DNA of 43,715 nt from CAZQHK01 sp964593455. GTDB taxonomy: Bacteria; Muiribacteriota; CAYSPT01. The stretch spans positions 1 through 43,715 of the forward strand of contig CAZQHK010000036.1 of assembly GCA_964593455.1 (NCBI GenBank), read 5' to 3'. The position numbers were made by a program, and so were the translations under genes. Below, one piece after another: positions 24,925 to 33,647 of this stretch. Each line of letters begins with the position of its first letter. Position 1 is the first letter of the stretch. The notes beneath the pieces are model-generated. The model searched no databases. It saw only the letters and a list, made by a program, of their open reading frames with translations, and was not told the DNA's origin.

Positions 24925-25983
24925 GTGAAAACATTACGAGAACTACGACATGAAATTAATGCCATCAACCAGGATTTACTCACTACCCTGAGCCGTCGGG
25001 CGGAAGTCGTTCTTAAAATATACCAGATACGACGCAAAATGGGAGTCAATCTCTTCGTTCCCGAGCGTGAATCGGAGATGCTCCAGGAAATTACAGCTCT
25101 CAACCGGGGACCATTTCCAGATTCGACCATCAAGAGTCTGTTTAAAGAAATCTTCCGGGCTTCCCTGAACCTCATGGAGGAAGAAGCCCGTCAGGTGCTT
25201 TTGAGCAGCCGGCAGCACCAGGAAGATAATACTGTTATCTCCGTGGAAGGCATAAAAATAGGAGGGTCATCTCCGGTAATCATGGCCGGACCATGCTCGA
25301 TAGAATCCTGGGAACAGATGGAAACCATCGCTGCCTGGCTATCCCACATCGGTATCCCGGTAATGCGTGGCGGGGCTTTTAAACCGAGGACAAGCCCTTA
25401 CTCTTTTCAAGGTTTGCATGAACGGGGACTCAAATACATTCGTGATGCCTGCCGACGCTACGGCCTGGCTTGTATTACCGAGATCGTCGATCCGAGACAC
25501 CTGGACTTAATGGTAGAGTATGCCGACATCCTGCAAATCGGAGCCAGAAACATGGATAACTTCGAATTGCTGAAGGCTGTTGGTAAAGTAAAGAAACCGG
25601 TCATGCTCAAACGCGGATACATGTCCACCCTTGAGGAGTATATCTACGCCGTGGAGTACATACTTTCAGGAGGAAACAAAGAAGTAATCCTCTGCGAAAG
25701 AGGCATCAGGACGTTTGAACGCTGGACCAGGAACACCCTGGATATCTCGGCTGTGCCGCTTCTCAAACAGGAGACTCACCTGCCGGTGATTGTTGATATA
25801 TCACATTCCACCGGCCGAAAAGACATCGCTGTTCCTTTAGCCCGGGCAGCCCTGGCCGCCGGTGCGGACGGTCTCATGGTAGAAGTGCACAATCACCCGG
25901 AAGTAGCTCGTTCAGACGAAAAACAACAATTGGGATTAAAGGAATTCGAGAACTTCTTCAACAACCTCAGTGATCTTTTCTAG
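24925..25983 (+). CDS. aroF: Bifunctional chorismate mutase / DAHP synthase
   Basis: A 352-residue fusion. Residues 1-90 are an AroQ-type chorismate mutase (LRHEINAINQDLL, SRRAE, PERESEML); the lysine of the E. coli enzyme (Lys39) aligns with Arg36. Residues about 100-352 are a type I-beta DAHP synthase: MAGPCSIES, RGGAFKPRTSPYSFQG, QIGARNMDNFELLK, CERGIRTFE, DISHSTGRKD and ADGLMVEVHNHPE. The enzyme joins phosphoenolpyruvate and erythrose 4-phosphate, the first shikimate-pathway step. In relatives the mutase domain mediates feedback inhibition by prephenate or chorismate. The GTG start follows GGAGGAG. It is transcribed divergently from EF-G2. Confidence 0.92.
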   Translation: MKTLRELRHEINAINQDLLTTLSRRAEVVLKIYQIRRKMGVNLFVPERESEMLQEITALNRGPFPDSTIKSLFKEIFRASLNLMEEEARQVLLSSRQHQEDNTVISVEGIKIGGSSPVIMAGPCSIESWEQMETIAAWLSHIGIPVMRGGAFKPRTSPYSFQGLHERGLKYIRDACRRYGLACITEIVDPRHLDLMVEYADILQIGARNMDNFELLKAVGKVKKPVMLKRGYMSTLEEYIYAVEYILSGGNKEVILCERGIRTFERWTRNTLDISAVPLLKQETHLPVIVDISHSTGRKDIAVPLARAALAAGADGLMVEVHNHPEVARSDEKQQLGLKEFENFFNNLSDLF

Positions 25984-26021
25984 CTCGGAAACCGCAATTA
26001 TCTCCTACTGCATTTTCAGGG

Positions 26022-26369
26022 TTAATCTCGTTTGGGAACGATAACCGTTGCAGTTCCACAGCCACATACCAGGAGGAAACCGCTTCTTGAACCGCCGGGA
26101 ATACTCCATGATAAGTCGAGTCCGACCACCGCATTGGCTCCCAGTTCTTCAGCCTGAACCTGGAGTTCGGCCAGAACCGCCTGGGTGGCCTCCTGGAATT
26201 TTTCTTCGAAGGTGTTAACACGACCGCCGAGCACATCCTTGACATCAGCCATGATATCCCGGAAGATATTAACACTCAGTACTATCTCCGAATGTACGAC
26301 ACCCAGGTAGCGAAGAATAGCATGCCCTTCAACCGACGGTGTTGTAGTAATAGTAATGGTCTGGGACAT
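26022..26369 (-). CDS. YbjQ/UPF0145 family protein
   Basis: A 115-residue member of the YbjQ (UPF0145) family, small proteins that form ring-like oligomers; their role is unsettled despite the old heavy-metal-binding label. The pattern is typical: TTTPSVEGHAILRYLGVV at the start, FRDIMADVKDVLGGR, then AEELGANAVVGLDLSW and a glycine-rich end. An AAAAGGAG lies about 9 nt before the ATG. Its TAA lies in GGGTTAA just past the aroF-type gene's stop. It is transcribed away from the nucleoside phosphorylase from its own promoter at about 26421-26449. Confidence 0.85.
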   Translation of the reverse strand: MSQTITITTTPSVEGHAILRYLGVVHSEIVLSVNIFRDIMADVKDVLGGRVNTFEEKFQEATQAVLAELQVQAEELGANAVVGLDLSWSIPGGSRSGFLLVCGCGTATVIVPKRD

Positions 26370-26420
26370 GTTAAAGCCACTCCTTTTAGTAAGGTTGGAG
26401 AACTGTTCTTGGCAGCGGTC

Positions 26421-26449
26421 AGTATATCAGGTTGGGACAATCCTTACAA
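26421..26449 (-). promoter_or_regulatory. Promoter for the YbjQ-family gene
   Basis: Minus-strand TTGTAA (26449-26444), a 17 bp spacer and TATACT (26426-26421), about 52 nt before the ATG. Confidence 0.5.
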
Positions 26450-26477
26450 GTGTAGAAAACAAGGTTACATCACCAGG

Positions 26478-26486
26478 TGTTATAAT
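26478..26486 (+). promoter_or_regulatory. Extended -10 promoter for the nucleoside phosphorylase
   Basis: TGTTATAAT (26478-26486) is an exact extended -10 element (TGnTATAAT); no -35 box is evident. The start would be near 26493, 28 nt before the ATG. Confidence 0.5.
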
Positions 26487-26520
26487 TGTTTCAGGTAACC
26501 TGAAAAATGGAGGAAAATGT

Positions 26521-27315
26521 ATGCCAGACACCCGGTATCCCTGGAACGGCGATACTCCCATTCTCTCCTGGGACCTGGAGGGAGGATCGATATCGACACC
26601 GGAAGCCTGGCTGTCTTATACAAAAAAACCAAGCAAACGGGACAGCTTGTTTACAAACATTCCGTGTTTGATGACCTTTACCGATGATTATTTCCAGATG
26701 GCAAAAACAATGACCGCCACTCATGACGAAGCTTTGCCTGGACAATGGAACGGAAAATCTCTGATGGTGGCCAATCTTGGAGTAGGAGGCCCGGTGGCTG
26801 CCAGCAACCTGGAGCAACTAATAGCCGGGGGGGGACATCTTTTTATAGCGGTTGGTATTGCCGGCGGCATTTGCGATAAACTCCAGGTGGGCGATCTTAT
26901 CGTGCCTGACCGCGCCCTGCGGGAGGAAGGGACATCTTACCACTATCTTGCGCCGTCTCCATTCGTGAAACTTTCAAATCCACTGAGAAAACAAATCGAG
27001 TCAAGACTGGACGAGCAGAAAATACCATGGAAGAGTGGTGGGACCTGGACTACCGATGCTATCTGGCGGGAGACAGAGGCCAAAGTTGAGAAATACAGCG
27101 AGCTTGGAATGCTGGCCGTGGAGATGGAACTGGCCAGCCTGGCGGCGGTAGCGAAAAGCCATGATATCGATCTGGCAGCTATACTCTGTATCAGTGATCT
27201 CGTGATCGGAGAAGGCTGGGATATGGGCTTTCACGAAACAACGCTGGCTGAAAACATGAAAGCAGCCATGGAAGTCGCCGCCGACGTGCTCATCGCCAAC
27301 CACCGTCAAACGTAA
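26521..27315 (+). CDS. Nucleoside phosphorylase (uridine phosphorylase-like)
   Basis: A 264-residue member of the PNP/UDP phosphorylase family, which splits nucleosides with phosphate to a free base and ribose 1-phosphate. Motifs are GVGGPVAASNLEQLI (phosphate side), VGIAGGICDKLQVGDLIVPDRALREEGTSYHYL, VEMELASLAAVAKSHD (ribose contact glutamate) and CISDLVIGEGW (base contact aspartate). The ATG at 26521 is chosen because GGAGG lies about 8 nt upstream; the frame stays open back to 26356 without a ribosome-binding site. The base specificity is not decided. It is followed after 42 bp by leuC-type genes and may be co-transcribed with them. Confidence 0.82.
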   Translation: MPDTRYPWNGDTPILSWDLEGGSISTPEAWLSYTKKPSKRDSLFTNIPCLMTFTDDYFQMAKTMTATHDEALPGQWNGKSLMVANLGVGGPVAASNLEQLIAGGGHLFIAVGIAGGICDKLQVGDLIVPDRALREEGTSYHYLAPSPFVKLSNPLRKQIESRLDEQKIPWKSGGTWTTDAIWRETEAKVEKYSELGMLAVEMELASLAAVAKSHDIDLAAILCISDLVIGEGWDMGFHETTLAENMKAAMEVAADVLIANHRQT

Positions 27316-27357
27316 CGCTTTTGGGCAAGCACGAAGCGTGGAAAGTGAGGCAAAACG

Positions 27358-28614
27358 TTGGGAGAAACAATTATTGAAAAGATAATCGGACGGCACTGTG
27401 GAAAACAGGTCCGGCCGGGAGACGTGGTCTGGATGGACCTTGATGTCAGATCGGCCAGGGATTTCGGTGGAGCCAACGTGGTCGAGCACTACCGACGGGA
27501 GTACGGCACCGCGGCGCCTCCCTGCCCAGAGTCGATATTTTTCACCTTCGATTGCGTCGTTCCCGCCAATAATGCTGCCTACGCCAACAATCAACAAACC
27601 TGCCGTTTGTTCGCCAGAGAGAGAGGATTGACGGTTTACGACGTCGACGCCGGAATCGGATCCCATGTCCTGCTGGAAAAAGGGCACATCGTACCGGGAA
27701 GCATCCTGGTGGGCACGGACAGCCATCTCAACATCGTTGGAGCCATCGGCGCGTTCGGCCAGGGTATGGGTGATGTCGATATCGCCTGCGCCTTTAAATC
27801 CGGCCGCACCTGGTTTGAAGTCCCGAAAAGTCTCAGGGTGAAGCTGAAAGGCTCCTACCTGTTTCCTACCAGTGCCAAAGATGTGGTGCTGGCCCTGTTG
27901 GGAAAAATCGGTTCCGCCGGCGCGCTGGGTATGGCGGTGGAGTTTGTGGGAAAAGCGGCTGATTCCATGGGACTGGCAGAGAGGATCACGATCGCCAGCA
28001 TGGCCACTGAAATGGGAGCTATTGCCGCTTTCTTTGTTCCCAACGACGAGGTATCTTCGTTCTGCCGGAAGCGGGCAAATATGCAAACATTTCAAGTGAT
28101 TGCCCCCGACGTTGATGCCGACTATGCTGATGAGATTGAACTTAACCTGGATGGACTACCTCCAATGATAGCGGTTCCTTTCAGTCCATCGAAAGTCCGC
28201 CCGGTGGCTGAAGTGGAATCCGAACAGATCGATTCGGTGTTTTTCGGGTCTTGCACAAATGGCCGGTTCGAAGATTTTGACGCCGTGATGCACGTGCTCG
28301 GGAATAACACTATTGCCCCTCATGTGATGGCCAAAGCGGTGCCGGCTACCAGAGAAGTTTTTGGAGAGCTTATTTCTTCCGGTTTGATGGAGAAGTTATT
28401 CCAGGCCGGTGCCCTCATCAGCAATCCAGGCTGTGGGGGTTGTGCCAGCGGTCAGATAGGTATGACCGGTAAACACGAGGTCCAGATTTCCACCTCGAAC
28501 CGGAACTTCAAAGGAAAACAAGGACAGGGCCGGACCTTTTTAACCAGCCCGGTGACAGCCGCGGCCTGTGCCATTGCCGGGAGAATAATCGCTCCGGAGG
28601 AGGTGCTGGGATAA
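27358..28614 (+). CDS. leuC: 3-isopropylmalate dehydratase/homoaconitase large subunit
   Basis: The large subunit of an aconitase-family hydro-lyase, 418 residues, the usual length of the short LeuC/HacA type. Iron-sulphur ligands are Cys299 in GSCTNGR and Cys359/Cys362 in NPGCGGC. LVGTDSHLN (about 117-125) and STSNRNFKG (about 378-386) are active-site segments. With the small subunit it would isomerise 2-isopropylmalate in leucine synthesis, but homoaconitase or another dicarboxylate activity is possible and no other leu gene is near. It starts with TTG at 27358 after GAGG. Its stop overlaps the small-subunit start by one base (TAATG). Confidence 0.85.
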   Translation: MGETIIEKIIGRHCGKQVRPGDVVWMDLDVRSARDFGGANVVEHYRREYGTAAPPCPESIFFTFDCVVPANNAAYANNQQTCRLFARERGLTVYDVDAGIGSHVLLEKGHIVPGSILVGTDSHLNIVGAIGAFGQGMGDVDIACAFKSGRTWFEVPKSLRVKLKGSYLFPTSAKDVVLALLGKIGSAGALGMAVEFVGKAADSMGLAERITIASMATEMGAIAAFFVPNDEVSSFCRKRANMQTFQVIAPDVDADYADEIELNLDGLPPMIAVPFSPSKVRPVAEVESEQIDSVFFGSCTNGRFEDFDAVMHVLGNNTIAPHVMAKAVPATREVFGELISSGLMEKLFQAGALISNPGCGGCASGQIGMTGKHEVQISTSNRNFKGKQGQGRTFLTSPVTAAACAIAGRIIAPEEVLG

Positions 28615-29186
28615 TGACTACCATGATAAAAACCGATGATAGCCGACCGCTTATTCTGGAAGGGAAAGTGCACGTTCTGCTTGACCTCGAAGGAAACGTT
28701 GTCCCCGATATCGATACCGATATGATTTACCATAACGCTCACCTGGCCGTTACCGATATGGCTGAAATGGGGCAGTATGCGTTAGGGAACCTGGACGGTT
28801 GGCATGATTTTCCCGACCGCGCCGAAGCAGGAGACATCATAGTCGCCGGCCGTAATTTCGGCGCCGGTTCTTCCCGCCAACAAGCGGTGGACTGTTTCCG
28901 GAGCCTGGGAGTACGCTGTGTCATAGCCGAGTCTTTCGGTGCTATCTACTGGAGAAACGCCGTTAACTCCGGGTTTGCCGTGCTGACGTGTCCCGGAATT
29001 CTGACAACCGGTGAAAACGGGACGCTCAGTGTAGCCGACGGAGACATTATCCGTATCCAATGTGAAACGGGGAAAATTACCAATGTCAGCCGAAATATTT
29101 TACTACCGTCGGCACGACCGTTCTCGGCAGTGCAAAAAGGAATATATCTAGCCGGGAACCTGTTCAGGTACGGCTCTCAAGAGTAG
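28614..29186 (+). CDS. leuD: 3-isopropylmalate dehydratase/homoaconitase small subunit
   Basis: The swivelling small subunit of the same enzyme, 190 residues. The IDTDMIYH segment and GRNFGAGSSRQQAV correspond to DTD.I.P and GxNFGCGSSREHA in LeuD. The serine and arginine of SSR that bind substrate are kept, but the following Glu-His/Gln is Gln-Gln and the cysteine before GSS is alanine. These changes make strict isopropylmalate specificity uncertain. GGAGGAGG lies 9 nt before the ATG inside leuC. The 3' end overlaps the convergent ABC ATPase gene by 23 bp. Confidence 0.82.
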   Translation: MTTMIKTDDSRPLILEGKVHVLLDLEGNVVPDIDTDMIYHNAHLAVTDMAEMGQYALGNLDGWHDFPDRAEAGDIIVAGRNFGAGSSRQQAVDCFRSLGVRCVIAESFGAIYWRNAVNSGFAVLTCPGILTTGENGTLSVADGDIIRIQCETGKITNVSRNILLPSARPFSAVQKGIYLAGNLFRYGSQE

Positions 29187-29940
29187 ATTTAACCTCTATA
29201 TCCGTTTCCTGGTCCTCTTCCGTTTCCGTCAATTTAAGAAACACTCGATGCAAATCGGAGGATTCCTCTTTAGCTATCTTTTTCAGTTCTTCTACAGTCC
29301 CCATGGCCTTGAGTTTGCCATTCAGAATGATACCCACCCGGTCACAGGTTTTCTCCACCAGACTGAGGGTGTGAGTCGAAAGGAAGACGGTCCCCCCAGC
29401 CGCCGCCACCTGCCGGAAAAGTTCTTGCACTTCCTCTGAACTGCGGGGGTCAAGACCGACCATCGGTTCATCTACCACGATAACTTTTGGATCATGTAAC
29501 ATGGCCGATATAACCACCAGTTTTTGTTTCATACCATGAGAGAAACTTTCGATTAACCGGTTCATAGCATGTGAGATCCGGAAAATATCTACCCAGCGGC
29601 CGGCCCGGTGGCGGGATTCCTGGCTGCTGAGATTATACAGTGCACCGGCGAAATCGATGAACTCCCACCCGGTCAGCTTGTCATAGATAAATGGTGTATC
29701 AGGGATAAATCCGATAATTGATTTGACCTTTTTCGGTTCGGTTAAAATATCGAACCCCTGGATACATACCGTCCCCTCCGTAGGCAGTAGTATCCCACTG
29801 ATCATTTTTATGGTAGTAGTCTTACCGGCCGCGTTGGGCCCCAGGAAACCAAAAACTTCACCGGTTTTAACATGCAGGTTGAGACGATCTACGGCAGTCA
29901 AATCACCAAATTTTTTAGTCAAATCAATGAGCTTTATCAT
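29164..29940 (-). CDS. ABC transporter ATP-binding protein
   Basis: A 258-residue ABC ATPase of the ABC-2 exporter class. Walker A is GPNAAGKTT (34-42), the signature is FSHGMKQKL, Walker B is VIVVDEPMVGLDP and the switch histidine lies in STHTLSLVE. The ATG at 29940 follows AAAAGGAG; the frame runs upstream into the permease gene but those residues are not ABC-like. It sits 16 bp after the permease gene and the two form one operon. The cargo is unknown. A 30-residue acidic tail follows the core. Confidence 0.9.
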   Translation of the reverse strand: MIKLIDLTKKFGDLTAVDRLNLHVKTGEVFGFLGPNAAGKTTTIKMISGILLPTEGTVCIQGFDILTEPKKVKSIIGFIPDTPFIYDKLTGWEFIDFAGALYNLSSQESRHRAGRWVDIFRISHAMNRLIESFSHGMKQKLVVISAMLHDPKVIVVDEPMVGLDPRSSEEVQELFRQVAAAGGTVFLSTHTLSLVEKTCDRVGIILNGKLKAMGTVEELKKIAKEESSDLHRVFLKLTETEEDQETDIEVKSTLESRT

Positions 29941-29956
29941 AGCTTTGTTTCTCCTT

Positions 29957-31642
29957 TTATTGCGCGTACGAACGAAGACGTATGATCCCCCATAAAAGCA
30001 CACCCCAGGTACAGAGCAGGCACAGGATGAAGGAAAGGAAGAAAAGAACCAGTTTAGCCACCGGCATGGCCGGGCCGATGGAGAACAGGTCTGCTCCATA
30101 CCGGACCACCCGGTAAATTGAAAACGATTGGAGAAGCATCAGCAGACAGATTCCGGCCAGACTCAAAACCATGGTGAGAAGTCCTCCGAAACTCAAGGGA
30201 ATCTCTATGGCGTTCTTTGCTTCGAAATGTGGGTAAACCGCTCCCACTCCGATATTGATAGCAGTAATAAGAGCGGTGAGAAAAATTGAATCCACCAATG
30301 ATAGAACAGCAAAAAACATCCCGGAATGAAGAATTTTTGTGGCCATGACCGACAACAACCCGGCCATTAACAACAGCGGGAAGAAGTACACCAGGAACTT
30401 GGATAGGATAAGTTCGGTCATGCTTACCGGGGCAGTTTGTATAATCCAAAACGCTTTTCCTTCCAGGCTGACGGACGGATAAACGAACCGTACGGCCAGC
30501 GCCGAGATAATGAAAGCGATAAAAGCTATATTGAGGTAGGTGATGAGTGCCGGAAGATGGGAAAAAATAGTGGTGACCTCTGCCAGAGGGAGGACAGACA
30601 GGTTGTACATATACAAGACGGTGATAGCGGCCAGCATGATCAACTGTGTCAGCAGCGCCGGATTACGAAGAAAAATTTTGGTTTCTTTTTCCGCCATAGC
30701 CATCTCTTTGACAGCTCGGCCCCGGGCCAATTTGTACCACCACGTGGCCAGTGACCAGGAACGAAGCAATTCTTCACTGGATTCCTGGCTCTTTGACCAT
30801 CCCCTGAAATATCCGGCGGCGGCAGCCAGAAAAGTGAAAAGAAGGACCAGTACCGAGGTCCCCAGGAGATAACAGGTTGGTTTCAAGGTGTTGAGCAATG
30901 TCCCTTCCGCATAGGTAGTGATCAGATCACTCAACCAGGCGCTGGGCAGATAAGGGGCGGTGGGCGCCTGGAATAATTTGAGAAACGTGATGATCTGGTC
31001 GAACTTGTCGGCGTACAGGAAACTTTCCGGCCGCATAGCCCGTAAGGTAAACACCAGTGCACCGGCCGAGAGCACCGCCAGCAGATTAACAGCTTTTCTG
31101 GCGCGTTTAACCGAAAGTACGTTAGCGATTATAACCGCTATTAAACACGCCAGAGAGGTTGGGATGATTAGAAAGGGAATGATCGCCAGGATAATCCCGG
31201 GATAGAAAGCCAGCGGAGCGTGCATGGTAGATCCAAAGGCTGCCAACGCCGGTAGAAAAAAAGAAAGGACCATCCAGGAAGAGGTAAAGACTGTCTCAAA
31301 CAACCGTGAAGCCAGCACCGTCAGGTGACTTATAGGTCGAGAAAACAGAAACGGAAGGTCATCGGCCAGAAAAAGCGTTCCCAATGCGGTTACCAGGTTT
31401 GACATGATCAGCAGTATAAACAGTACCATGGTTGATGTTTGCAGGAGTTTCACCTTGAGCAAATATCCGAAAGCAGGGACAATTTCCACCTTCAAAAGCA
31501 GCCAACGCGATAAAAAGAATATCCCCACGAACACGGCTAAAAAGATCATTAGAGCGAAAATAGTACCCTGCAGGTTTCGTCCACCAAGCCGGTTTTTGAG
31601 AAGTCTTATACGAAGGAGAATTAGTCTGGCCAGTGTCTTCAT
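29957..31642 (-). CDS. ABC-2 type permease, 561 residues
   Basis: A large polytopic membrane protein with about a dozen to fourteen hydrophobic segments, beginning with a cytoplasmic basic stretch (LILLRIRLLKNRLGGRN). Two halves are separated by a hydrophilic region (about 275-320, SKSQESSEELLRSWS). EKETKIFLRNPALLTQLIM near residue 323 is the coupling-helix-type segment seen in ABC-2 permeases. It pairs with the ATPase immediately downstream. The transported substrate cannot be inferred. No promoter is obvious; the gene follows the terminator of the subtilase gene. Confidence 0.75.
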   Translation of the reverse strand: MKTLARLILLRIRLLKNRLGGRNLQGTIFALMIFLAVFVGIFFLSRWLLLKVEIVPAFGYLLKVKLLQTSTMVLFILLIMSNLVTALGTLFLADDLPFLFSRPISHLTVLASRLFETVFTSSWMVLSFFLPALAAFGSTMHAPLAFYPGIILAIIPFLIIPTSLACLIAVIIANVLSVKRARKAVNLLAVLSAGALVFTLRAMRPESFLYADKFDQIITFLKLFQAPTAPYLPSAWLSDLITTYAEGTLLNTLKPTCYLLGTSVLVLLFTFLAAAAGYFRGWSKSQESSEELLRSWSLATWWYKLARGRAVKEMAMAEKETKIFLRNPALLTQLIMLAAITVLYMYNLSVLPLAEVTTIFSHLPALITYLNIAFIAFIISALAVRFVYPSVSLEGKAFWIIQTAPVSMTELILSKFLVYFFPLLLMAGLLSVMATKILHSGMFFAVLSLVDSIFLTALITAINIGVGAVYPHFEAKNAIEIPLSFGGLLTMVLSLAGICLLMLLQSFSIYRVVRYGADLFSIGPAMPVAKLVLFFLSFILCLLCTWGVLLWGIIRLRSYAQ

Positions 31643-31664
31643 GGTATTACTCTTTAGCTGTCAG

Positions 31665-31699
31665 CAAAAGAACCGGGGACGCCACAGCATCCCCGGTTC
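31665..31699 (-). terminator. Rho-independent terminator of the subtilase gene
   Basis: On the minus strand GAACCGGGGA and TCCCCGGTTC form a 10 bp perfect stem with a 10-nt loop, followed by TTTT. It lies 35-69 bp after the subtilase stop and before the permease gene. Confidence 0.75.
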
Positions 31700-31733
31700 C
31701 TGGTCATGCAATCATTTCACCCTCGGGTCAGGC

Positions 31734-33425
31734 TCAGTTGTCAGCTCCCAGTTTTTCCTTGAGAATAGTTTCACTGAGGCTGAGTTTCAGCAGTTCGAAC
31801 AGGCGCTCGGTGTCAGGCGTCGTTACCTGGCCGATAGCCGCATCGAGTTTATCGCTGTCAATGAAGTTGGCAACGATGAACTCGGCGATAAGGTCCCGTA
31901 GCCGGGCCTGATGTTTGAGCAGCCGGAAAACTTTATCGGTATCACGATTTTTCTCCGCCCTCAGACGGTCGAATTCCATCTTCGCCAGCAGCGCTAATCT
32001 CCGGCCGAGAATCAAACCGGCTTCTTTGTTTCTCATGGCCTTCTTGGCGGCGGCGAAAGCGTCTACACGGCCGAAACCGTAATTGTTGTCCGGGCCGGGT
32101 ACGCCACCGTCCACCGCGGTCTCCATCAGGAGGTTCTTTATCTCATCAACACTCATGGACGGATCGGCCTGCAGTAACAGCGAGATCACACCGGCCGTGT
32201 TCGGGCAAGCCATGGAGGTGCCGTCCAACCCCATAAGCCGGTCCTTGTAATAGGAGATCACTGCCACACCAGGCGCCATGACAGCGGGCTTGATGTGAGA
32301 CTGCCCGTCGAACTGAACCGGTCCGATACTGGAAAAACTGGCTTTTTTGTCGGCACTGTCAACTGCTCCCACGGCAAAGATCTCGGGAAAATCGGCTGGA
32401 CTGCCGCAAATCTGGCCGGAGTTCCCGGCGGCAAAACAAAGAAACGTTCCGGTAGCCTGAGCGTTGATCAGCGGTTGGCGCAGTTCCGGTATCGATTCCG
32501 AAGCGCCCAGCGAGCCGTTGATGAGATCTACTCCGTCATCTGTGGCTGGATCGCCGTCCGGATCGATCAACCACTCTATCCCGGCCACGACGTCCTCAAA
32601 AGTACCCGATCCATTGTCGCCAAGAACTTTGGCTATATAAAGATCGATACCGGGAGCGACCCCGATTTTTCCCCGCCAGGGGCCGACTTCCACCGGCCAC
32701 ATCCCGAACAACAACTTGAAGAGCGTATCATCCACCAGGCCGCCGCAAATGGTCCCCGCTACGTGAGTACCGTGTCCCAGGCCGTCATTGAAATTGTCTG
32801 TCATCTGGCCGTTGGAAAAAGCCTTCCCAATCACCAGATGCTCCTGGGCGTATCCCAGGGCCATATTGAGGCCGGTGTCGATGATACCAACCTTCACACC
32901 GCTGCCGTCCAGAGCATATTTCTTCCAAACCTTGTCGACCCCCATCAGCGGATGGCCATAAGGGAGCTCAATATCCTTGGATTTGGACGGAACCGGGTCG
33001 ATAGCCCGGAGGGATTTTTCCAGAACGATTTTTTCGATGCTCTCGTTAGAGGTAAGTTTGCTAACCAGGCTCAACGGCCCCTCGACAACCACGTAGTTGG
33101 CCAGCCAAAAGGGTCTGACACGGACATTCGATTCCGGACCCCATTTAGAGCTGGAAAGGTTTATAAAGTCGAGAACATCCCGCTGGCTCCTGTCGGACTG
33201 GCTGCGCAAGTGCCTGATGACGTTATCCCGGCTTCCGGGAGTACGCATATTAAGAGCGGGAAGCTTGTCTTTCATAATCAAGACTACTTTAACGGTTTCG
33301 TCTGTCCGTTGAACAGCGTTCAGCTTTTCAACCAGGGCTTCTTCGATCTCCACGGCGAATCCCTGACCGATGAGAACGGTCAACATGACGACACACAAAA
33401 TACCACCTAAGAAACTTTTTTTCAC
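31734..33425 (-). CDS. Secreted subtilisin-like serine protease (S8)
   Basis: A 563-residue exported subtilase. Residues 1-24 are a signal peptide (KKSFLGG..VLIGQGFA). About 25-148 look like an I9-type inhibitory propeptide. The S8 domain carries Asp183 in GIIDTGL, His218 in GHGTHVAGT, oxyanion Asn335 in AAGNSG and Ser404 in GTSMACPNTAG, so the triad is complete. About 465-563 form a charged helical C-terminal extension that I do not recognise. The GTG start follows AAGGAGG, and a strong promoter lies at 33497-33525. It is likely secreted to the periplasm or beyond, and stands alone between a promoter and a terminator. Confidence 0.9.
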   Translation of the reverse strand: MKKSFLGGILCVVMLTVLIGQGFAVEIEEALVEKLNAVQRTDETVKVVLIMKDKLPALNMRTPGSRDNVIRHLRSQSDRSQRDVLDFINLSSSKWGPESNVRVRPFWLANYVVVEGPLSLVSKLTSNESIEKIVLEKSLRAIDPVPSKSKDIELPYGHPLMGVDKVWKKYALDGSGVKVGIIDTGLNMALGYAQEHLVIGKAFSNGQMTDNFNDGLGHGTHVAGTICGGLVDDTLFKLLFGMWPVEVGPWRGKIGVAPGIDLYIAKVLGDNGSGTFEDVVAGIEWLIDPDGDPATDDGVDLINGSLGASESIPELRQPLINAQATGTFLCFAAGNSGQICGSPADFPEIFAVGAVDSADKKASFSSIGPVQFDGQSHIKPAVMAPGVAVISYYKDRLMGLDGTSMACPNTAGVISLLLQADPSMSVDEIKNLLMETAVDGGVPGPDNNYGFGRVDAFAAAKKAMRNKEAGLILGRRLALLAKMEFDRLRAEKNRDTDKVFRLLKHQARLRDLIAEFIVANFIDSDKLDAAIGQVTTPDTERLFELLKLSLSETILKEKLGADN

Positions 33426-33496
33426 ACTTCATCCTCCTTAAGATTTGCTTCTCTTTGGAATTGAGGTAAACTCAAGCAAAAAGATAAGATATCCCA

Positions 33497-33525
33497 AGTA
33501 TAATGATAAAAAGCCGCTTTGTCAA
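33497..33525 (-). promoter_or_regulatory. Sigma70-type promoter of the subtilase gene
   Basis: Minus-strand TTGACA (33525-33520), a 17 bp spacer and TATACT (33502-33497), about 70 bp before the start codon. Confidence 0.75.
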
Positions 33526-33647
33526 TGAAAAACCGCTTCCTTAAACGTCTTGACCTGTTTACTCTTGCTTTTATTCAGTGTTGTCTTTATGATAGGCAGC
33601 GTATGATTACACACCTTTAAAAAACAAATGATTCGGGGAGATTACGT

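Noticed and set aside
27001..28095. Minus-strand open frame of 364 codons opposite the nucleoside phosphorylase and leuC genes
   Set aside because: It is antisense to two well-supported enzymes, has low-complexity, His- and Ser-rich composition and matches no family; a codon-bias shadow.
32295..33410. Plus-strand open frame of 371 codons opposite the subtilase gene
   Set aside because: The opposite strand encodes a complete S8 protease with all catalytic motifs, promoter and terminator; the plus frame has no recognisable domain.
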